NCBI GenBank assembly: GCA_964394205.1
Contig: CAYMVS010000013.1
Span: 1-45,143 of the forward strand
Reading direction: 5' to 3'
Length of the DNA stretch: 45,143 nt
Source: HGM05190 sp964394205
GTDB taxonomy: Bacteria; Bacteroidota; Bacteroidia; Bacteroidales; Muribaculaceae
The stretch's first letter is position 1, and the number at the start of each line of letters is the position of its first letter. This document shows, one piece after another, positions 18,008 to 26,825 of this stretch. Under the pieces are notes generated by a model, which worked only from the letters and a program-made list of their open reading frames with translations, searched no databases and had not been told where the DNA came from. The position numbers and the translations under genes were made by a program.

Positions 18008-19078
18008 ATGAAAATTGCCGTCTTGATATCGGGAGGTGTCGACAGCGCTGTGGCCGTCTACCGGCTGCTTGAGCAGGGGCACGACCTTCATCTGTTTTAC
18101 ATACGCATAGGTCTCGACACCGACGAGGGCGATTGCTCGGCCGAGGAGGATATCGAGATGTGCCGCTATATAGCCAAAAAATTCAACCTGCCCTTTGAGG
18201 TTGTCTCGCTGCACCAGGAGTATTGGGACAACGTGATGGAATATGCCCTCAACAGCGTCAAGGAGGGGCTGACCCCCAACCCCGACATCATGTGTAACCG
18301 CATGATAAAATTCGGTTTCTTTGAGCAGCGCTGGGGACATGAGTTTGACAAAACGGCCACAGGACACTATGCCACGACAGTCACCGGCCCCGACGGTCTT
18401 GTCTATCTGGGCACGGCTGTCGACCGGGTGAAGGACCAGACCGACTTTCTGGCCCGCATCACCTACGGTCAGCTCGAGCACCTGATGTTTCCGGTTGGCG
18501 ACCTGCCCAAAGCGAGGGTTCGTGAGATAGCGGTGGCGACATCGATGCCCAACGCCTTCCGCAAAGACAGCCAGGGCATCTGCTTTTTAGGTAAAATCGA
18601 CTATAACGACTTTATCGAGCAACACTTAGGGAAGCGTCGCGGTGCGATTGTCGAGATTGAAACCGGGCGCAAGCTCGGCGAGCACAACGGCTATTGGTTT
18701 CACACCATCGGCCAGCGTAAAGGATTGGGGCTGAGCGGCGGCCCGTGGTATGTGGTCAAGAAAAACGTGCACGACAACGTGATCTACGTCTCGCGTGGAC
18801 GCGACACCAAGTTGCAGTATGGCAAGGAGTTGCATCTTGACGACATGCACTGGATCACCCGTAACCCATGGCCCGACGCGACAGGTGCGGTCGAGATAAC
18901 ATTTAAAAACCGTCACACTCCCGAGTTTATCCCCGGGCGCCTCATCGCCCTCGATGACAATGAATATCTTATAGAAAGCGACCGCCAGGTGCAAGGAATC
19001 GCTCCGGGCCAGTTTGCTGTAATATATGACCGCGACAGTCGTCTATGTTATGGCAGCGGAGTGATCACCGGCCGTTAG
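18008..19078 (+). CDS. mnmA: tRNA-specific 2-thiouridylase MnmA
   Basis: MnmA makes the 2-thio group of wobble uridine 34 in tRNAs for Lys, Glu and Gln, using ATP and a persulfide sulfur relay. The 356 residues fit the family. The PP-loop ATP-binding motif SGGVDSAVA occupies residues 8-16. The two catalytic cysteines are Cys96 (DIMCNRMIKFG) and Cys192 (GICFLGKIDYNDF). Other conserved blocks are DKTATGHYAT, KDQTDFLA and the C-terminal HTIGQRKGLGLSGG. The start ATG at 18008 puts the PP-loop at the expected N-terminal position. Bacteroidota often carry more than one MnmA-like gene; only one lies in this window. Confidence 0.95.
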   Translation: MKIAVLISGGVDSAVAVYRLLEQGHDLHLFYIRIGLDTDEGDCSAEEDIEMCRYIAKKFNLPFEVVSLHQEYWDNVMEYALNSVKEGLTPNPDIMCNRMIKFGFFEQRWGHEFDKTATGHYATTVTGPDGLVYLGTAVDRVKDQTDFLARITYGQLEHLMFPVGDLPKARVREIAVATSMPNAFRKDSQGICFLGKIDYNDFIEQHLGKRRGAIVEIETGRKLGEHNGYWFHTIGQRKGLGLSGGPWYVVKKNVHDNVIYVSRGRDTKLQYGKELHLDDMHWITRNPWPDATGAVEITFKNRHTPEFIPGRLIALDDNEYLIESDRQVQGIAPGQFAVIYDRDSRLCYGSGVITGR

Positions 19079-19105
19079 GATCCAACCATTAACAAAAACG
19101 AAGAG

Positions 19106-19726
19106 ATGAAAGAGAATCGTGTTAAACTGACAGTTATGGGTCTCAGCTACAGCCACATCCAGACCGGGGCCTACGCCCTGATACTCGCCGAGGTCGGCGG
19201 CCCGCGACGCATACCGGTGGTGATCGGCGCCACCGAGGCCCAGTCAATCGCGCTCAAGATGGAGGGCATCACTCCCCCACGACCCATGACCCACGACCTC
19301 TTTAACGCGATGACCCACGCCTTTGGTATTCAGCTGCGGCAGGTGTTCATCTACAAATTTGAAGATGGCATCTTCTCGTCGGAGCTGACTTTCAGCGACG
19401 GCGACCGCACCGTCGTGCTCGACTCACGCACAAGCGACGCCATCGCCATCGCCATGCGCACCGGGGCCCCCATCTACACCACCCCCGAGATTGTCGAGGC
19501 AACCGGCTTTACCATGGAGGAGGTCACCGATGACGACGGCAACGACGAGGCGATAGATGACAGCCGCACTGACGACGACAACGACAGTCTCCCCGCCGGG
19601 CCACGTCTTGAAAACTATGCCATCGAGGAGCTTGAGCGCACCCTCGAGCGACTGATTGCCGACGAGGACTATGAGGAGGCGGCCCGTGTCAACGAGATAC
19701 TCAAGCGCAAACGCCGAGAGAAGTAA
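19106..19726 (+). CDS. Bifunctional nuclease family protein (BFN/DUF151) with UVR motif
   Basis: A 206-residue cytoplasmic protein. Residues 1-130 form a BFN (DUF151) domain, with GGPRRIPVVIGATEAQSIA, the HDLF segment and the SRTSDAIAIAMRTGAPIY block. The domain takes its name from RNase and DNase activities described for plant relatives. An acidic, disordered linker follows at about 135-165 (many Asp). The C-terminus (about 170-206) matches a UvrB/UvrC interaction motif: LERTLERLIADEDYEEAARV. BFN plus UVR is a known architecture in Bacteroidota. It sits 27 bp after mnmA in the operon. Its in vivo role is unclear. Confidence 0.88.
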   Translation: MKENRVKLTVMGLSYSHIQTGAYALILAEVGGPRRIPVVIGATEAQSIALKMEGITPPRPMTHDLFNAMTHAFGIQLRQVFIYKFEDGIFSSELTFSDGDRTVVLDSRTSDAIAIAMRTGAPIYTTPEIVEATGFTMEEVTDDDGNDEAIDDSRTDDDNDSLPAGPRLENYAIEELERTLERLIADEDYEEAARVNEILKRKRREK

Positions 19727-19792
19727 CACGATCCCGACCAAAGGATTAAATATCAGCAATTAAACACCTTAAACTATAGCATCAAAAGACTG

Positions 19793-21151
19793 ATGAAAGG
19801 AATCAAATTCAGACTGTCACTGCTCAACTTCCTGGAATTTGCAGTGTGGGGTAGCTACCTTACCTCGTTAGGAAACTTCCTGGCCCGCGTGGGGCTTCAA
19901 GAAGAAATAGGCTGGTTTTATGCCGTGCAGGGTATCGTGTCGCTCTTCATGCCCTCGGTGATAGGCATCATAGCCGACCGTTGGGTGCAGGCCCAGCGGC
20001 TGCTGAGCGTCTGTCACGCCCTGGCCGGCATCTTCATGGCCGCGGCAGCGTTCTATTGCATGGGGGCCGGCGCCAACATCGGGTTTACCCCTCTGTTTGC
20101 ACTATACACCATGTCGGTCGCCTTCTTCATGCCGACAATCGGACTCAACAACTCGGTTGGCTACAACGCGTTGACCCGCAGCGGCCTCGACATTGTCAAA
20201 GATTTCCCCCCGATACGTATCTGGGGCACGATCGGCTTCATCTGCGCCATGCTGTTTGTCAACTTTGCTGGCGCCGAGGGCGTGACGTTCCAGTCGACCT
20301 ACATGCAGATGTTTGTATCGGCGGCTTTCTCGGCCATTATGGTGTTTTACGCCCTGACCATGCCTCAGTGTCCCACCAACCGGGCAGCCTCGGCAAGTCT
20401 TGTCGACTCGCTTGGGCTGCGTGCGTTCAAGCTGTTCGGACAGAAAAAAATGGCGATATTTTTCCTCTTCAGCATGCTGCTTGGCGTCTCACTCCAGATC
20501 ACCAACGGCTATGCCAACCCCTATATAACCAGCTTTAAGGATATACCGCTGTTTGTCAATGCCTGGGCGGCACAAAACGCCAACGCGCTGATCGCGCTGT
20601 CACAGGTGTCGGAGACATTCTGTATCCTTTTGATTCCCGTGTGTCTCAAGCGCTTTGGCATCAAAGGGGTCATGCTGATGTCGATGTTTGCCTGGGTGTT
20701 GCGTTTCGGGCTGTTTGGCGCGGGCGACCCGGGCTCGGGTGTGTGGATGTTTGTGATCTCATGCATCGTCTATGGCATCGCTTTTGACTTCTTCAACGTC
20801 AGCGGCAGCATCTATGTCGACCGCGAGACCGACCCGACGATACGCTCGAGCGCACAGGGGTTGTTCATGATCATGACCAACGGTCTTGGCGCCACCGTCG
20901 GCACTCTCGCCGCCATGACGATTGTCAACAGCTTTGTCAGCCCGTCGGCACCCCCCGAGACGCAACTCGAGGGATGGCGCACCTGCTGGTACATCTTTGC
21001 CGGGTATGCCCTTGTCGTGGCCATCCTCTTCTTCTTCATCTTCAAAGACAACAAAAAGGTCGGCGCCGACAAGGCCGACACCCTTGAGCAAGCCAAAAAC
21101 ATCCAGGCCGGCGACCCCGAGGGGGTTGTCGGAATCAACAATGCCAAATAA
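19793..21151 (+). CDS. Nucleoside:H+ symporter-like MFS transporter (NupG/XapB type)
   Basis: A 452-residue inner-membrane major facilitator with about twelve hydrophobic segments, of the nucleoside:H+ symporter family. Typical features are the N-terminal LSLLNFLEFAVWGSYLTSLG, the first-half motif GIIADRWVQAQRLL between helices 2 and 3, the segment NSVGYNALTR and FPPIRIWGTIGFI. The second half includes GVMLMSMFAWVLRFGLFGAG. It probably imports nucleosides with protons; exact substrate preference cannot be read from sequence. The C-terminus is hydrophilic. rsmE starts 2 bp after its stop codon, showing tight operon packing. Confidence 0.88.
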   Translation: MKGIKFRLSLLNFLEFAVWGSYLTSLGNFLARVGLQEEIGWFYAVQGIVSLFMPSVIGIIADRWVQAQRLLSVCHALAGIFMAAAAFYCMGAGANIGFTPLFALYTMSVAFFMPTIGLNNSVGYNALTRSGLDIVKDFPPIRIWGTIGFICAMLFVNFAGAEGVTFQSTYMQMFVSAAFSAIMVFYALTMPQCPTNRAASASLVDSLGLRAFKLFGQKKMAIFFLFSMLLGVSLQITNGYANPYITSFKDIPLFVNAWAAQNANALIALSQVSETFCILLIPVCLKRFGIKGVMLMSMFAWVLRFGLFGAGDPGSGVWMFVISCIVYGIAFDFFNVSGSIYVDRETDPTIRSSAQGLFMIMTNGLGATVGTLAAMTIVNSFVSPSAPPETQLEGWRTCWYIFAGYALVVAILFFFIFKDNKKVGADKADTLEQAKNIQAGDPEGVVGINNAK

Positions 21152-21153
21152 TC

Positions 21154-21870
21154 ATGATACAGTTTTACGCCCCCGACATCGAGACCACGCTGACACTGCC
21201 CGAGAGTGACTCGGGCCACTGTGTGCGTGTGCTCCGGGCTCGCCAGGGCGACTGTATCGAGGTTGTCGACGGCCGAGGCAATGTGTTCACATGCCGCCTC
21301 GTCGACCCCCACCCCAAGCGGGCGCGGGTCGAGATTGTCGGGCGCAGGCAAGTCACCCCCCCCTGGAGCGGCAACCTCACCGTGGCGGTGGCCCCCACCA
21401 AGAACATGGACCGCATGGAGTGGCTTGTCGAGAAACTCACCGAGATTGGCGTCAACCGCATCGTGCCCCTGCTGTGCCGTCACAGTGAGCGCCGCGACAT
21501 AAAGGTGGAACGATTGCAGAAAATCTCGGTCTCGGCCATGAAGCAATCGCTCAAAGCCACCCTCCCCCTCATCGAGCCGATGACCCCCATCGACCGTTTT
21601 CTTGACAACGAGAAAGGGAAGGACTCACAGCGCTTTGTGGCCTATTGCGACAAAGACACACCCCGTCGGCTGCTCGCCGGCGAGATAAAGAAGGGGGCCG
21701 ACATGTGTGTGCTCATTGGGCCCGAGGGCGACTTCTCGCCCCGGGAGATAGAGCTTGCCCTCGACGCCGGGTTCACACCCGTCACCCTGGGCGACACCCG
21801 ACTACGCACCGAGACTGCCGCCCTCGTTGCCGCCACTACTTATCACATCATCAATCAATTGCAACAATGA
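21154..21870 (+). CDS. rsmE: 16S rRNA (uracil-1498-N3)-methyltransferase RsmE
   Basis: RsmE methylates N3 of U1498 of 16S rRNA using S-adenosylmethionine. The 238 residues match the family. An N-terminal PUA-like domain (about 1-70, with HCVRVLRARQGDCIEVVDGRG) precedes a SPOUT methyltransferase domain. Conserved SPOUT blocks are KNMDRMEWLVEKLTEIGVN, MKQSLKATLPLI, the knot motif IGPEGDFSPREIELALDAGF and the terminal LGDTRLRTETAALVAATTY. The gene overlaps kdsA by 4 bp (ATGA at 21867-21870), so translational coupling is likely. Confidence 0.95.
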   Translation: MIQFYAPDIETTLTLPESDSGHCVRVLRARQGDCIEVVDGRGNVFTCRLVDPHPKRARVEIVGRRQVTPPWSGNLTVAVAPTKNMDRMEWLVEKLTEIGVNRIVPLLCRHSERRDIKVERLQKISVSAMKQSLKATLPLIEPMTPIDRFLDNEKGKDSQRFVAYCDKDTPRRLLAGEIKKGADMCVLIGPEGDFSPREIELALDAGFTPVTLGDTRLRTETAALVAATTYHIINQLQQ

Positions 21871-22679
21871 ACTTTTCATTTGACAAAGTCAGCCATCAAC
21901 CACAGTTTTTTTTACTGGCCGGCCCCTGTGTGATCGAGGGTGAACAGATGGCTCTCTCGATAGCCGAAACGATCGCCGACATCGCCCGTCGGCTCGACAT
22001 CCCATACGTCTTCAAAGGGTCATACCGCAAGGCCAACCGCTCGCGCCTCGACTCATTCACCGGCATCGGCGACCTTGAGGCGCTTGAGATACTGCGCAAG
22101 GTCAAGGAGCGCGTCGGCGTCCCCGTGGTGACCGACATCCATGAGCCTCAGGAGGCGCGCATGGCGGCCGAGGTTGTCGACATCCTGCAGATTCCCGCTT
22201 TCCTGTGCCGCCAGACCGACCTTCTCGTCGCGGCAGCCGCCACCGGCCGTGCCGTCAACATTAAGAAGGGACAGTTCCTGTCGCCCGAGGCGATGCAATT
22301 TGCCGTGCAGAAAGTCAGAGACTGCGGCAACTCAAATGTCGCCGTCACCGAGCGGGGTGTCAGCTTCGGTTATCAGGACCTGATAGTCGATTACCGGGGT
22401 ATTCCCCAGATGCAGAAGATGGAGTGTCCCGTCATTCTCGACGCCACCCACTCGCTGCAACAACCCAACCAGAGCGCCGGCGTGACCGGCGGTCGCCCCG
22501 ACCTTATCGAGACCATCGCTCGCGCCGGCATCGCCGTGGGTGTCGACGGCCTCTTCATCGAGACCCACCCCACCCCTTCACAAGCCAAGAGCGACGGCGC
22601 CAACATGCTCCCCCTCGACCGTCTTGAGGGGCTTTTGACACGCCTCTGTGCCATCCGTCAAACGATTAATCAGTTTTAA
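21867..22679 (+). CDS. kdsA: 3-deoxy-8-phosphooctulonate synthase (KDO-8-P synthase)
   Basis: KdsA condenses phosphoenolpyruvate with arabinose 5-phosphate to make KDO 8-phosphate, the first committed step to the KDO of lipopolysaccharide. I place the start at ATG 21867, overlapping the rsmE stop as ATGA; a longer open frame upstream lies within rsmE and lacks family similarity. The protein is 270 residues, the usual length. Visible motifs are LAGPCVIEGE (Cys21), FKGSYRKANRS, VPVVTDIHEP, the lysine block NIKKGQFLSPE and DATHSLQQP. Cys21 stands where metal-independent enzymes such as E. coli KdsA have Asn, so this is predicted to be the metal-dependent class. The TPR gene begins 6 bp later. 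Confidence 0.95.
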   Translation: MNFSFDKVSHQPQFFLLAGPCVIEGEQMALSIAETIADIARRLDIPYVFKGSYRKANRSRLDSFTGIGDLEALEILRKVKERVGVPVVTDIHEPQEARMAAEVVDILQIPAFLCRQTDLLVAAAATGRAVNIKKGQFLSPEAMQFAVQKVRDCGNSNVAVTERGVSFGYQDLIVDYRGIPQMQKMECPVILDATHSLQQPNQSAGVTGGRPDLIETIARAGIAVGVDGLFIETHPTPSQAKSDGANMLPLDRLEGLLTRLCAIRQTINQF

Positions 22680-22685
22680 CCATAT

Positions 22686-24278
22686 ATGAACCTGAAGAAA
22701 CTATTTGCTGCTTCAATCATCACATTGGCAGCCCTTCCACTTGCCGCCCAAGGCTTTGACTCTCCGGTCACCAAAGCAATGATGGGAGTCTACAACAGTG
22801 TCCTTGAGGAAAATCCGCGCGACTATGAGACAATGTTGCGCCGAGGCAACGAATACTACAACCACAACATGTACCGTCAGGCCCTCGACGATGTCAACAA
22901 CGCCATGCGGTACATTCCGGTCGACGACAAAGACACACGCCTGCGCGCGCTGATGCTGCGCTCCAATGTCTACACGCTCTCAAAACGATACCACGAGGCT
23001 GTCAAAGACCTTGACGAGGCCCTGACCATCGACCCCCAGAACTATGTGGCGCTCTACCTGCGCGGCAACGCCCTGTTTGAGTTGGGCCAGTATGACCGCG
23101 CCCAAACCGACTACGCCAATATGCTGCGCCTCAATCCACGCAGTCAGGACGGCATGTTTGGCATCGCCAAAGTCGCCGTCAAGCAGCAAAACATCGGTGT
23201 GGCGCGCGACTATGCCGACCGTGCCGTCGAGTTGACCCCGGCCTTGAGCAATGTCTACATGCGCCGCGCCGAGGTAAAACGCCTTGCCGATGACAATGCC
23301 GGCGCCGTCGACGACTATATCCTGGCCATCTCAACCGACCAGCTCAGCACGCCACACGCCGTTCGCGAGCTTTATTCACTGAGCAACCAGGATTACACAA
23401 CCGTCATGAACGGGCTGACAAATGCCATCGCCCGCGCCCCGCGCAATGGCACTTTCTACTACATCCGCGCCATGATTGCCCAAGGCCATTGCAACTATTC
23501 GGCCGCCATTGCCGACTATGACAAGATTATCAACGAGAAGATGTATGTCTACGCGGGTCTCAACGCGTCGCTCGCCGAGTGCTACTATGCATTGGGAAAA
23601 TATGACATCGCCCTCCTCAACATTGACTATGCCATCTCGGCGGCCCCCGAAGAGGCCTCCTATCTTGTGCTTAAATCACAGATAATGAGGGCTGCCGGCG
23701 ATGCCGAGGGTGCATTGGCACAGGCCGAGGCCGCCCTTGTGAAATCGCCCGACAGCACTCCCGCTCTCCAGGCCAAGGCGTTGGCCCAGGAGTCGCTCGG
23801 CGAGTATCAGCCCTCGTCGGTGACCCTGAGCGAGGCTGTTCTCAACAGCCCTTCCGACCCCTATCTGCTGATGCTGCGCGGATGGATTCTGACCGACTAC
23901 CGCAAACAGCCCGACGTGGCCAAGACCTGCTATGAGCGTGTGCTCGAGCTTGAGGCCGACATCGACGACGTTCGCTCTCTGCGCGGTTTCGCCCTCCTGT
24001 TCCTGGACCGGGCCGATGAGGGTGAGAACTGGCTTAAGACAATTATCCAGACAAACACCGACCCCGATGGCCTTGTAAACTACTATGCCGCTTGCTTTTA
24101 TGCCCAGAAGGGTGACACCGAGAAAGCTTTGGCCCACGCCGAGACATCGCTCAAACGCGGCTATGCCAACTACCACAACTGGATGGAAAACAACGATGCG
24201 CGCATCAACGTCGCCCCGTTGCGCAACCTCCCCGGCTTTAAGGCATTGATGGAGCGCTACGCCATCCTCTTCAAGTAG
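22686..24278 (+). CDS. Exported tetratricopeptide-repeat protein
   Basis: A 530-residue protein with a signal peptide (about 1-21, MNLKKLFAASIITLAALPLA) and tetratricopeptide repeats over nearly its whole length. Clear TPR units include HEAVKDLDEALTIDPQNYVA, ALYLRGNALFELGQYDRAQ, ALSNVYMRRAEVKRLADDN and AECYYALGKYDIALLNIDYA. A periplasmic scaffold or assembly role is typical, but no partner can be named. It is the last gene of the operon starting at 16565 (6 bp after kdsA) and ends just before a bidirectional terminator. Confidence 0.85.
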   Translation: MNLKKLFAASIITLAALPLAAQGFDSPVTKAMMGVYNSVLEENPRDYETMLRRGNEYYNHNMYRQALDDVNNAMRYIPVDDKDTRLRALMLRSNVYTLSKRYHEAVKDLDEALTIDPQNYVALYLRGNALFELGQYDRAQTDYANMLRLNPRSQDGMFGIAKVAVKQQNIGVARDYADRAVELTPALSNVYMRRAEVKRLADDNAGAVDDYILAISTDQLSTPHAVRELYSLSNQDYTTVMNGLTNAIARAPRNGTFYYIRAMIAQGHCNYSAAIADYDKIINEKMYVYAGLNASLAECYYALGKYDIALLNIDYAISAAPEEASYLVLKSQIMRAAGDAEGALAQAEAALVKSPDSTPALQAKALAQESLGEYQPSSVTLSEAVLNSPSDPYLLMLRGWILTDYRKQPDVAKTCYERVLELEADIDDVRSLRGFALLFLDRADEGENWLKTIIQTNTDPDGLVNYYAACFYAQKGDTEKALAHAETSLKRGYANYHNWMENNDARINVAPLRNLPGFKALMERYAILFK

Positions 24279-24312
24279 CCCTAAAGACACAACACACCGA
24301 TACCCAAACAAC

Positions 24313-24351
24313 AAGCCCCACACACGGTAAAAAAACCGTCGCGTGGGGCTT
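24313..24351. terminator. Bidirectional terminator between the TPR and GH20 genes
   Basis: AAGCCCCAC and GTGGGGCTT form the outer stem, with ACGGT/ACCGT inside and a short unpaired section between. An A-run forms the loop. It sits between convergent stop codons (24278 and 24357) and can serve both strands. Confidence 0.85.
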
Positions 24352-24356
24352 ATCCT

Positions 24357-26579
24357 TTACATTACGGTGGTCAGGGAGTGCTTGCCGCAGTAGTAGAGGC
24401 GCGCGCGAGGCTCATCGCCCGGCTTGAGTGGGAAGGGTTGCTCATAGGCGGGCGAATTTTCGTCAGGCTCACTCCCGTCGAGAGTGTAGCGTATCACCGA
24501 GTTTGGATAAGGGGAGTTCATGTACACCTTGCCGTCTTCAATCTTAAGTCCCGGCTGGCGCAGGTGGAAATTGAAACCACGCCGGGCAAGCTGCAACAGC
24601 TCGCCGGCCACGAGAGTGTTAAACTCAGCGTCAGTGTAGGTCGAGTCGGCGTTCCACGCCCGCTCGGCCAAACCAAACATCTTTGGCAGAATCATATACT
24701 CGACCTGCTCGGGTTTACGCAGGGTCTCGCCAAAAAGATGGCCCGAGATGCCAACCACACGGCCTCCGGCTGCCGTCACCGAGTCAACCGCTACCCCCAT
24801 CGTCGAGGGATATCCCGACAGACTGACAAACTCGTCGACCGTGCCGCCCCAAGTCAAGCCCTGCTCCATGGGGTGACGGTTGTAGCACTGGTCGAGATAA
24901 AACCGGTCGACACACGACAAAATAACCGGGAAGCCGGCATTGACAATCTTTGTCGGGTTGCCGCCGGCGACATTAGTCCAACAGTTGACACCGGCTGTAA
25001 GTGGCGCCACGCGACGGTTGAACTCGTCGGGATGGTTGAGCGCGATCTCCTGCCAGCCAAACATTTTCACACCGCGCTGTGCCAGCATCGACGCGATCGA
25101 GTCGACAAAGGCCGCGTGGACCTCGCGGTGGGTGGTCATGCCGTGCTCTTTCATCATCGCGTTGACCGCCGGCGAGCCATCCCACGCCCTGGCGGGCACC
25201 TCGTCACCACCTATATGAATACCCAACAGGGGCGCACACGCCTCATCATACATGGCAATCAGCTCGTCGATAATCTTGCCCATAAACCTGTAGGTGCCGG
25301 GGAGCGCCGGGTTCATCACATTGTCGTGAAAAGCCTGAGCCGAGGTGTACTCCGACTCGTTGCCGGTCAGCTCGTCGAGCAGATAGGTCGTGTCGCCTGT
25401 CCTGGCCGCGCGGGCCCGCATCGCCTTGATGGCGGCGCGGGCATGTCCCGGCGATTCAATCTCGGGCACAACGCTTATTCCCAAGCTGTTGCAATATTTC
25501 AAAAGATCGACAAACTCGCGGCGGGTGATATACCCGTTGGCGGTGCCGGCATCGGTGTCGGGATTCCCGTTTCCGGCAAAAAGCTGGGCGAGAAACCCGC
25601 TCTCGTCGGTGGTGTACCCCCTACGGGCGCCGACATCGGTCAACTCGGGCAGTCCCGGTATCTCGACACGCCATCCCTCGTCGTCAAAGGGATGGAAATG
25701 GAGCACATTCAAGCGATAGGAAGCCATCAGCTGCACCAACCGCTGCACATAGCCCACATTGAAGAAATTTCGGGCCACATCGAGCATCAAAGCGCGATAA
25801 GGGAGCGAGGGATAGTCCTCGATCACAGCGGCGGGATAAGTATCGCCCCCGGGCAGGAGCCGGCTCTCGACCACCCGTGTCGCCATGCGTCGCGAGTTTT
25901 GGCTCGTGTAGCCAATCGCGATGCTGTCGCCGGCTATGGTGATACGGTAAAAGTCGGGACGCGGGTCATTTATCTGCGTCATCACAACCCGGGGCCGGGC
26001 AGCGACATCGGGCTCGCCATCAAGATAGGTCACGCTCTTGAACGACGGGATTATGTCATAGCGGCGTGTCGTGTGGCCGGCGGTGAGACGCTCGTTGAGC
26101 TCATAAATATCGCGCCCGCGCGGCATCAGGTCGCGCTGTGGCGTCGACCAACGGTCCGAAGAGACCATGAGTGACTGCCGGGAGAACTTCACCGGCACCA
26201 CCTCCCCGTTGGCCATCACGGCATGAAAACCGTCGGGCTCATAATTGAAATTCTCCAACGCCCACGGCAACGACAGCTCAATCACCACGTCGCGCTCACC
26301 GCCGTGCATCAGCCGGGGCGAGGCAAGGTAGTAGTAACCGGGTATAATCTCACCGATGGTGTCGTTGGGATTGACCACCGCCATCTTGCGCGCGAGACGA
26401 TTGAAACAGAGTCTCTTGATGGGGGCTGTCTGATGGATGGTGAAACGCTCGGTGTGGGCCGGTTGTCCCGTCGGGTCGATGCGGTTGCCAAGACTCTCCC
26501 ACGTCACCGTCGGGTTGGCACTCCACGCCGTGCCTGTCAGTATAACGATACCGGCCAGAGCCGTAAACAGTCTTTTCAT
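24357..26579 (-). CDS. Exported GH20 beta-N-acetylhexosaminidase
   Basis: A 740-residue glycoside hydrolase family 20 enzyme releasing terminal GlcNAc or GalNAc from glycans, probably periplasmic or outer-membrane associated. Signal peptide 1-20 (MKRLFTALAGIVILTGTAWS); there is no lipobox Cys. An N-terminal beta domain spans about 20-245. The catalytic barrel begins near PYRALMLDVARNFFNVGYVQ and contains LNVLHFHPFDDEGWRVEIPG. The catalytic pair Asp459-Glu460 lies in HIGGDEVP. The Trp/Asp-bearing segment VKMFGWQEIAL and the late segment ISGHLFGETLRKPEQVEYM follow. The last 60 residues resemble the chitobiase C-terminal domain (RYTLDGSEPDENSPAY). In a gut commensal this suggests mucin or host-glycan use. 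It has its own promoter and lies convergent to the housekeeping operon. Confidence 0.92.
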   Translation of the reverse strand: MKRLFTALAGIVILTGTAWSANPTVTWESLGNRIDPTGQPAHTERFTIHQTAPIKRLCFNRLARKMAVVNPNDTIGEIIPGYYYLASPRLMHGGERDVVIELSLPWALENFNYEPDGFHAVMANGEVVPVKFSRQSLMVSSDRWSTPQRDLMPRGRDIYELNERLTAGHTTRRYDIIPSFKSVTYLDGEPDVAARPRVVMTQINDPRPDFYRITIAGDSIAIGYTSQNSRRMATRVVESRLLPGGDTYPAAVIEDYPSLPYRALMLDVARNFFNVGYVQRLVQLMASYRLNVLHFHPFDDEGWRVEIPGLPELTDVGARRGYTTDESGFLAQLFAGNGNPDTDAGTANGYITRREFVDLLKYCNSLGISVVPEIESPGHARAAIKAMRARAARTGDTTYLLDELTGNESEYTSAQAFHDNVMNPALPGTYRFMGKIIDELIAMYDEACAPLLGIHIGGDEVPARAWDGSPAVNAMMKEHGMTTHREVHAAFVDSIASMLAQRGVKMFGWQEIALNHPDEFNRRVAPLTAGVNCWTNVAGGNPTKIVNAGFPVILSCVDRFYLDQCYNRHPMEQGLTWGGTVDEFVSLSGYPSTMGVAVDSVTAAGGRVVGISGHLFGETLRKPEQVEYMILPKMFGLAERAWNADSTYTDAEFNTLVAGELLQLARRGFNFHLRQPGLKIEDGKVYMNSPYPNSVIRYTLDGSEPDENSPAYEQPFPLKPGDEPRARLYYCGKHSLTTVM

Positions 26580-26607
26580 GGTGATCGGTTGATTGAAGAT
26601 TGATTTT

Positions 26608-26639
26608 CAAAGATAATAATAATCTCTTTACAACCCAAA
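26608..26639 (-). promoter_or_regulatory. Promoter of the GH20 gene
   Basis: Minus-strand TATCTTTG (26608-26615) and TTTG (26636-26639) are spaced by 20 nt, a near-consensus Bacteroidota promoter. The leader is about 20 nt. Confidence 0.8.
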
Positions 26640-26768
26640 TAAAAAAACCGGCACAAGCGTAAAAAGGCTGTGCCACGACTTTCCAAAAAATCATCAGCAG
26701 ATACATAAAAATCCGGTAAATACACCTTTGATTATCATGTTATATTTTTAAGGACAAAGAAAAAAGTG

Positions 26769-26817
26769 TAACTTTGCATCGTGTCCCAAAAATGCAATAA
26801 TTTTAAGTTTGGGACAC
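26769..26817 (+). promoter_or_regulatory. AAA ATPase promoter with perfect inverted repeat at the start site
   Basis: TAACTTTG (26769-26776) predicts transcription near 26783. A perfect 10-bp inverted repeat, GTGTCCCAAA (26781-26790) and TTTGGGACAC (26808-26817), begins at that point and could act as an operator or a 5' RNA hairpin. No good -33 TTTG is seen. Confidence 0.6.
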
Positions 26818-26825
26818 GAAACATC

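Noticed and set aside
21645..21866. Longer open frame running into kdsA from upstream
   Set aside because: This part lies within rsmE and gives Arg/His-rich residues unlike any KdsA N-terminus. ATG 21867 starts the conserved protein.
24378..26174. 598-codon open frame on the plus strand
   Set aside because: It lies wholly antisense to the GH20 gene, whose catalytic motifs are intact. GC-rich codon bias on the opposite strand produces such long frames; the translation has no signal peptide or recognisable motif.
26781..26825. GTG start extending the ATPase by 15 residues
   Set aside because: It coincides with the predicted transcription start and the left arm of the inverted repeat, and adds residues unlike the family N-terminus.
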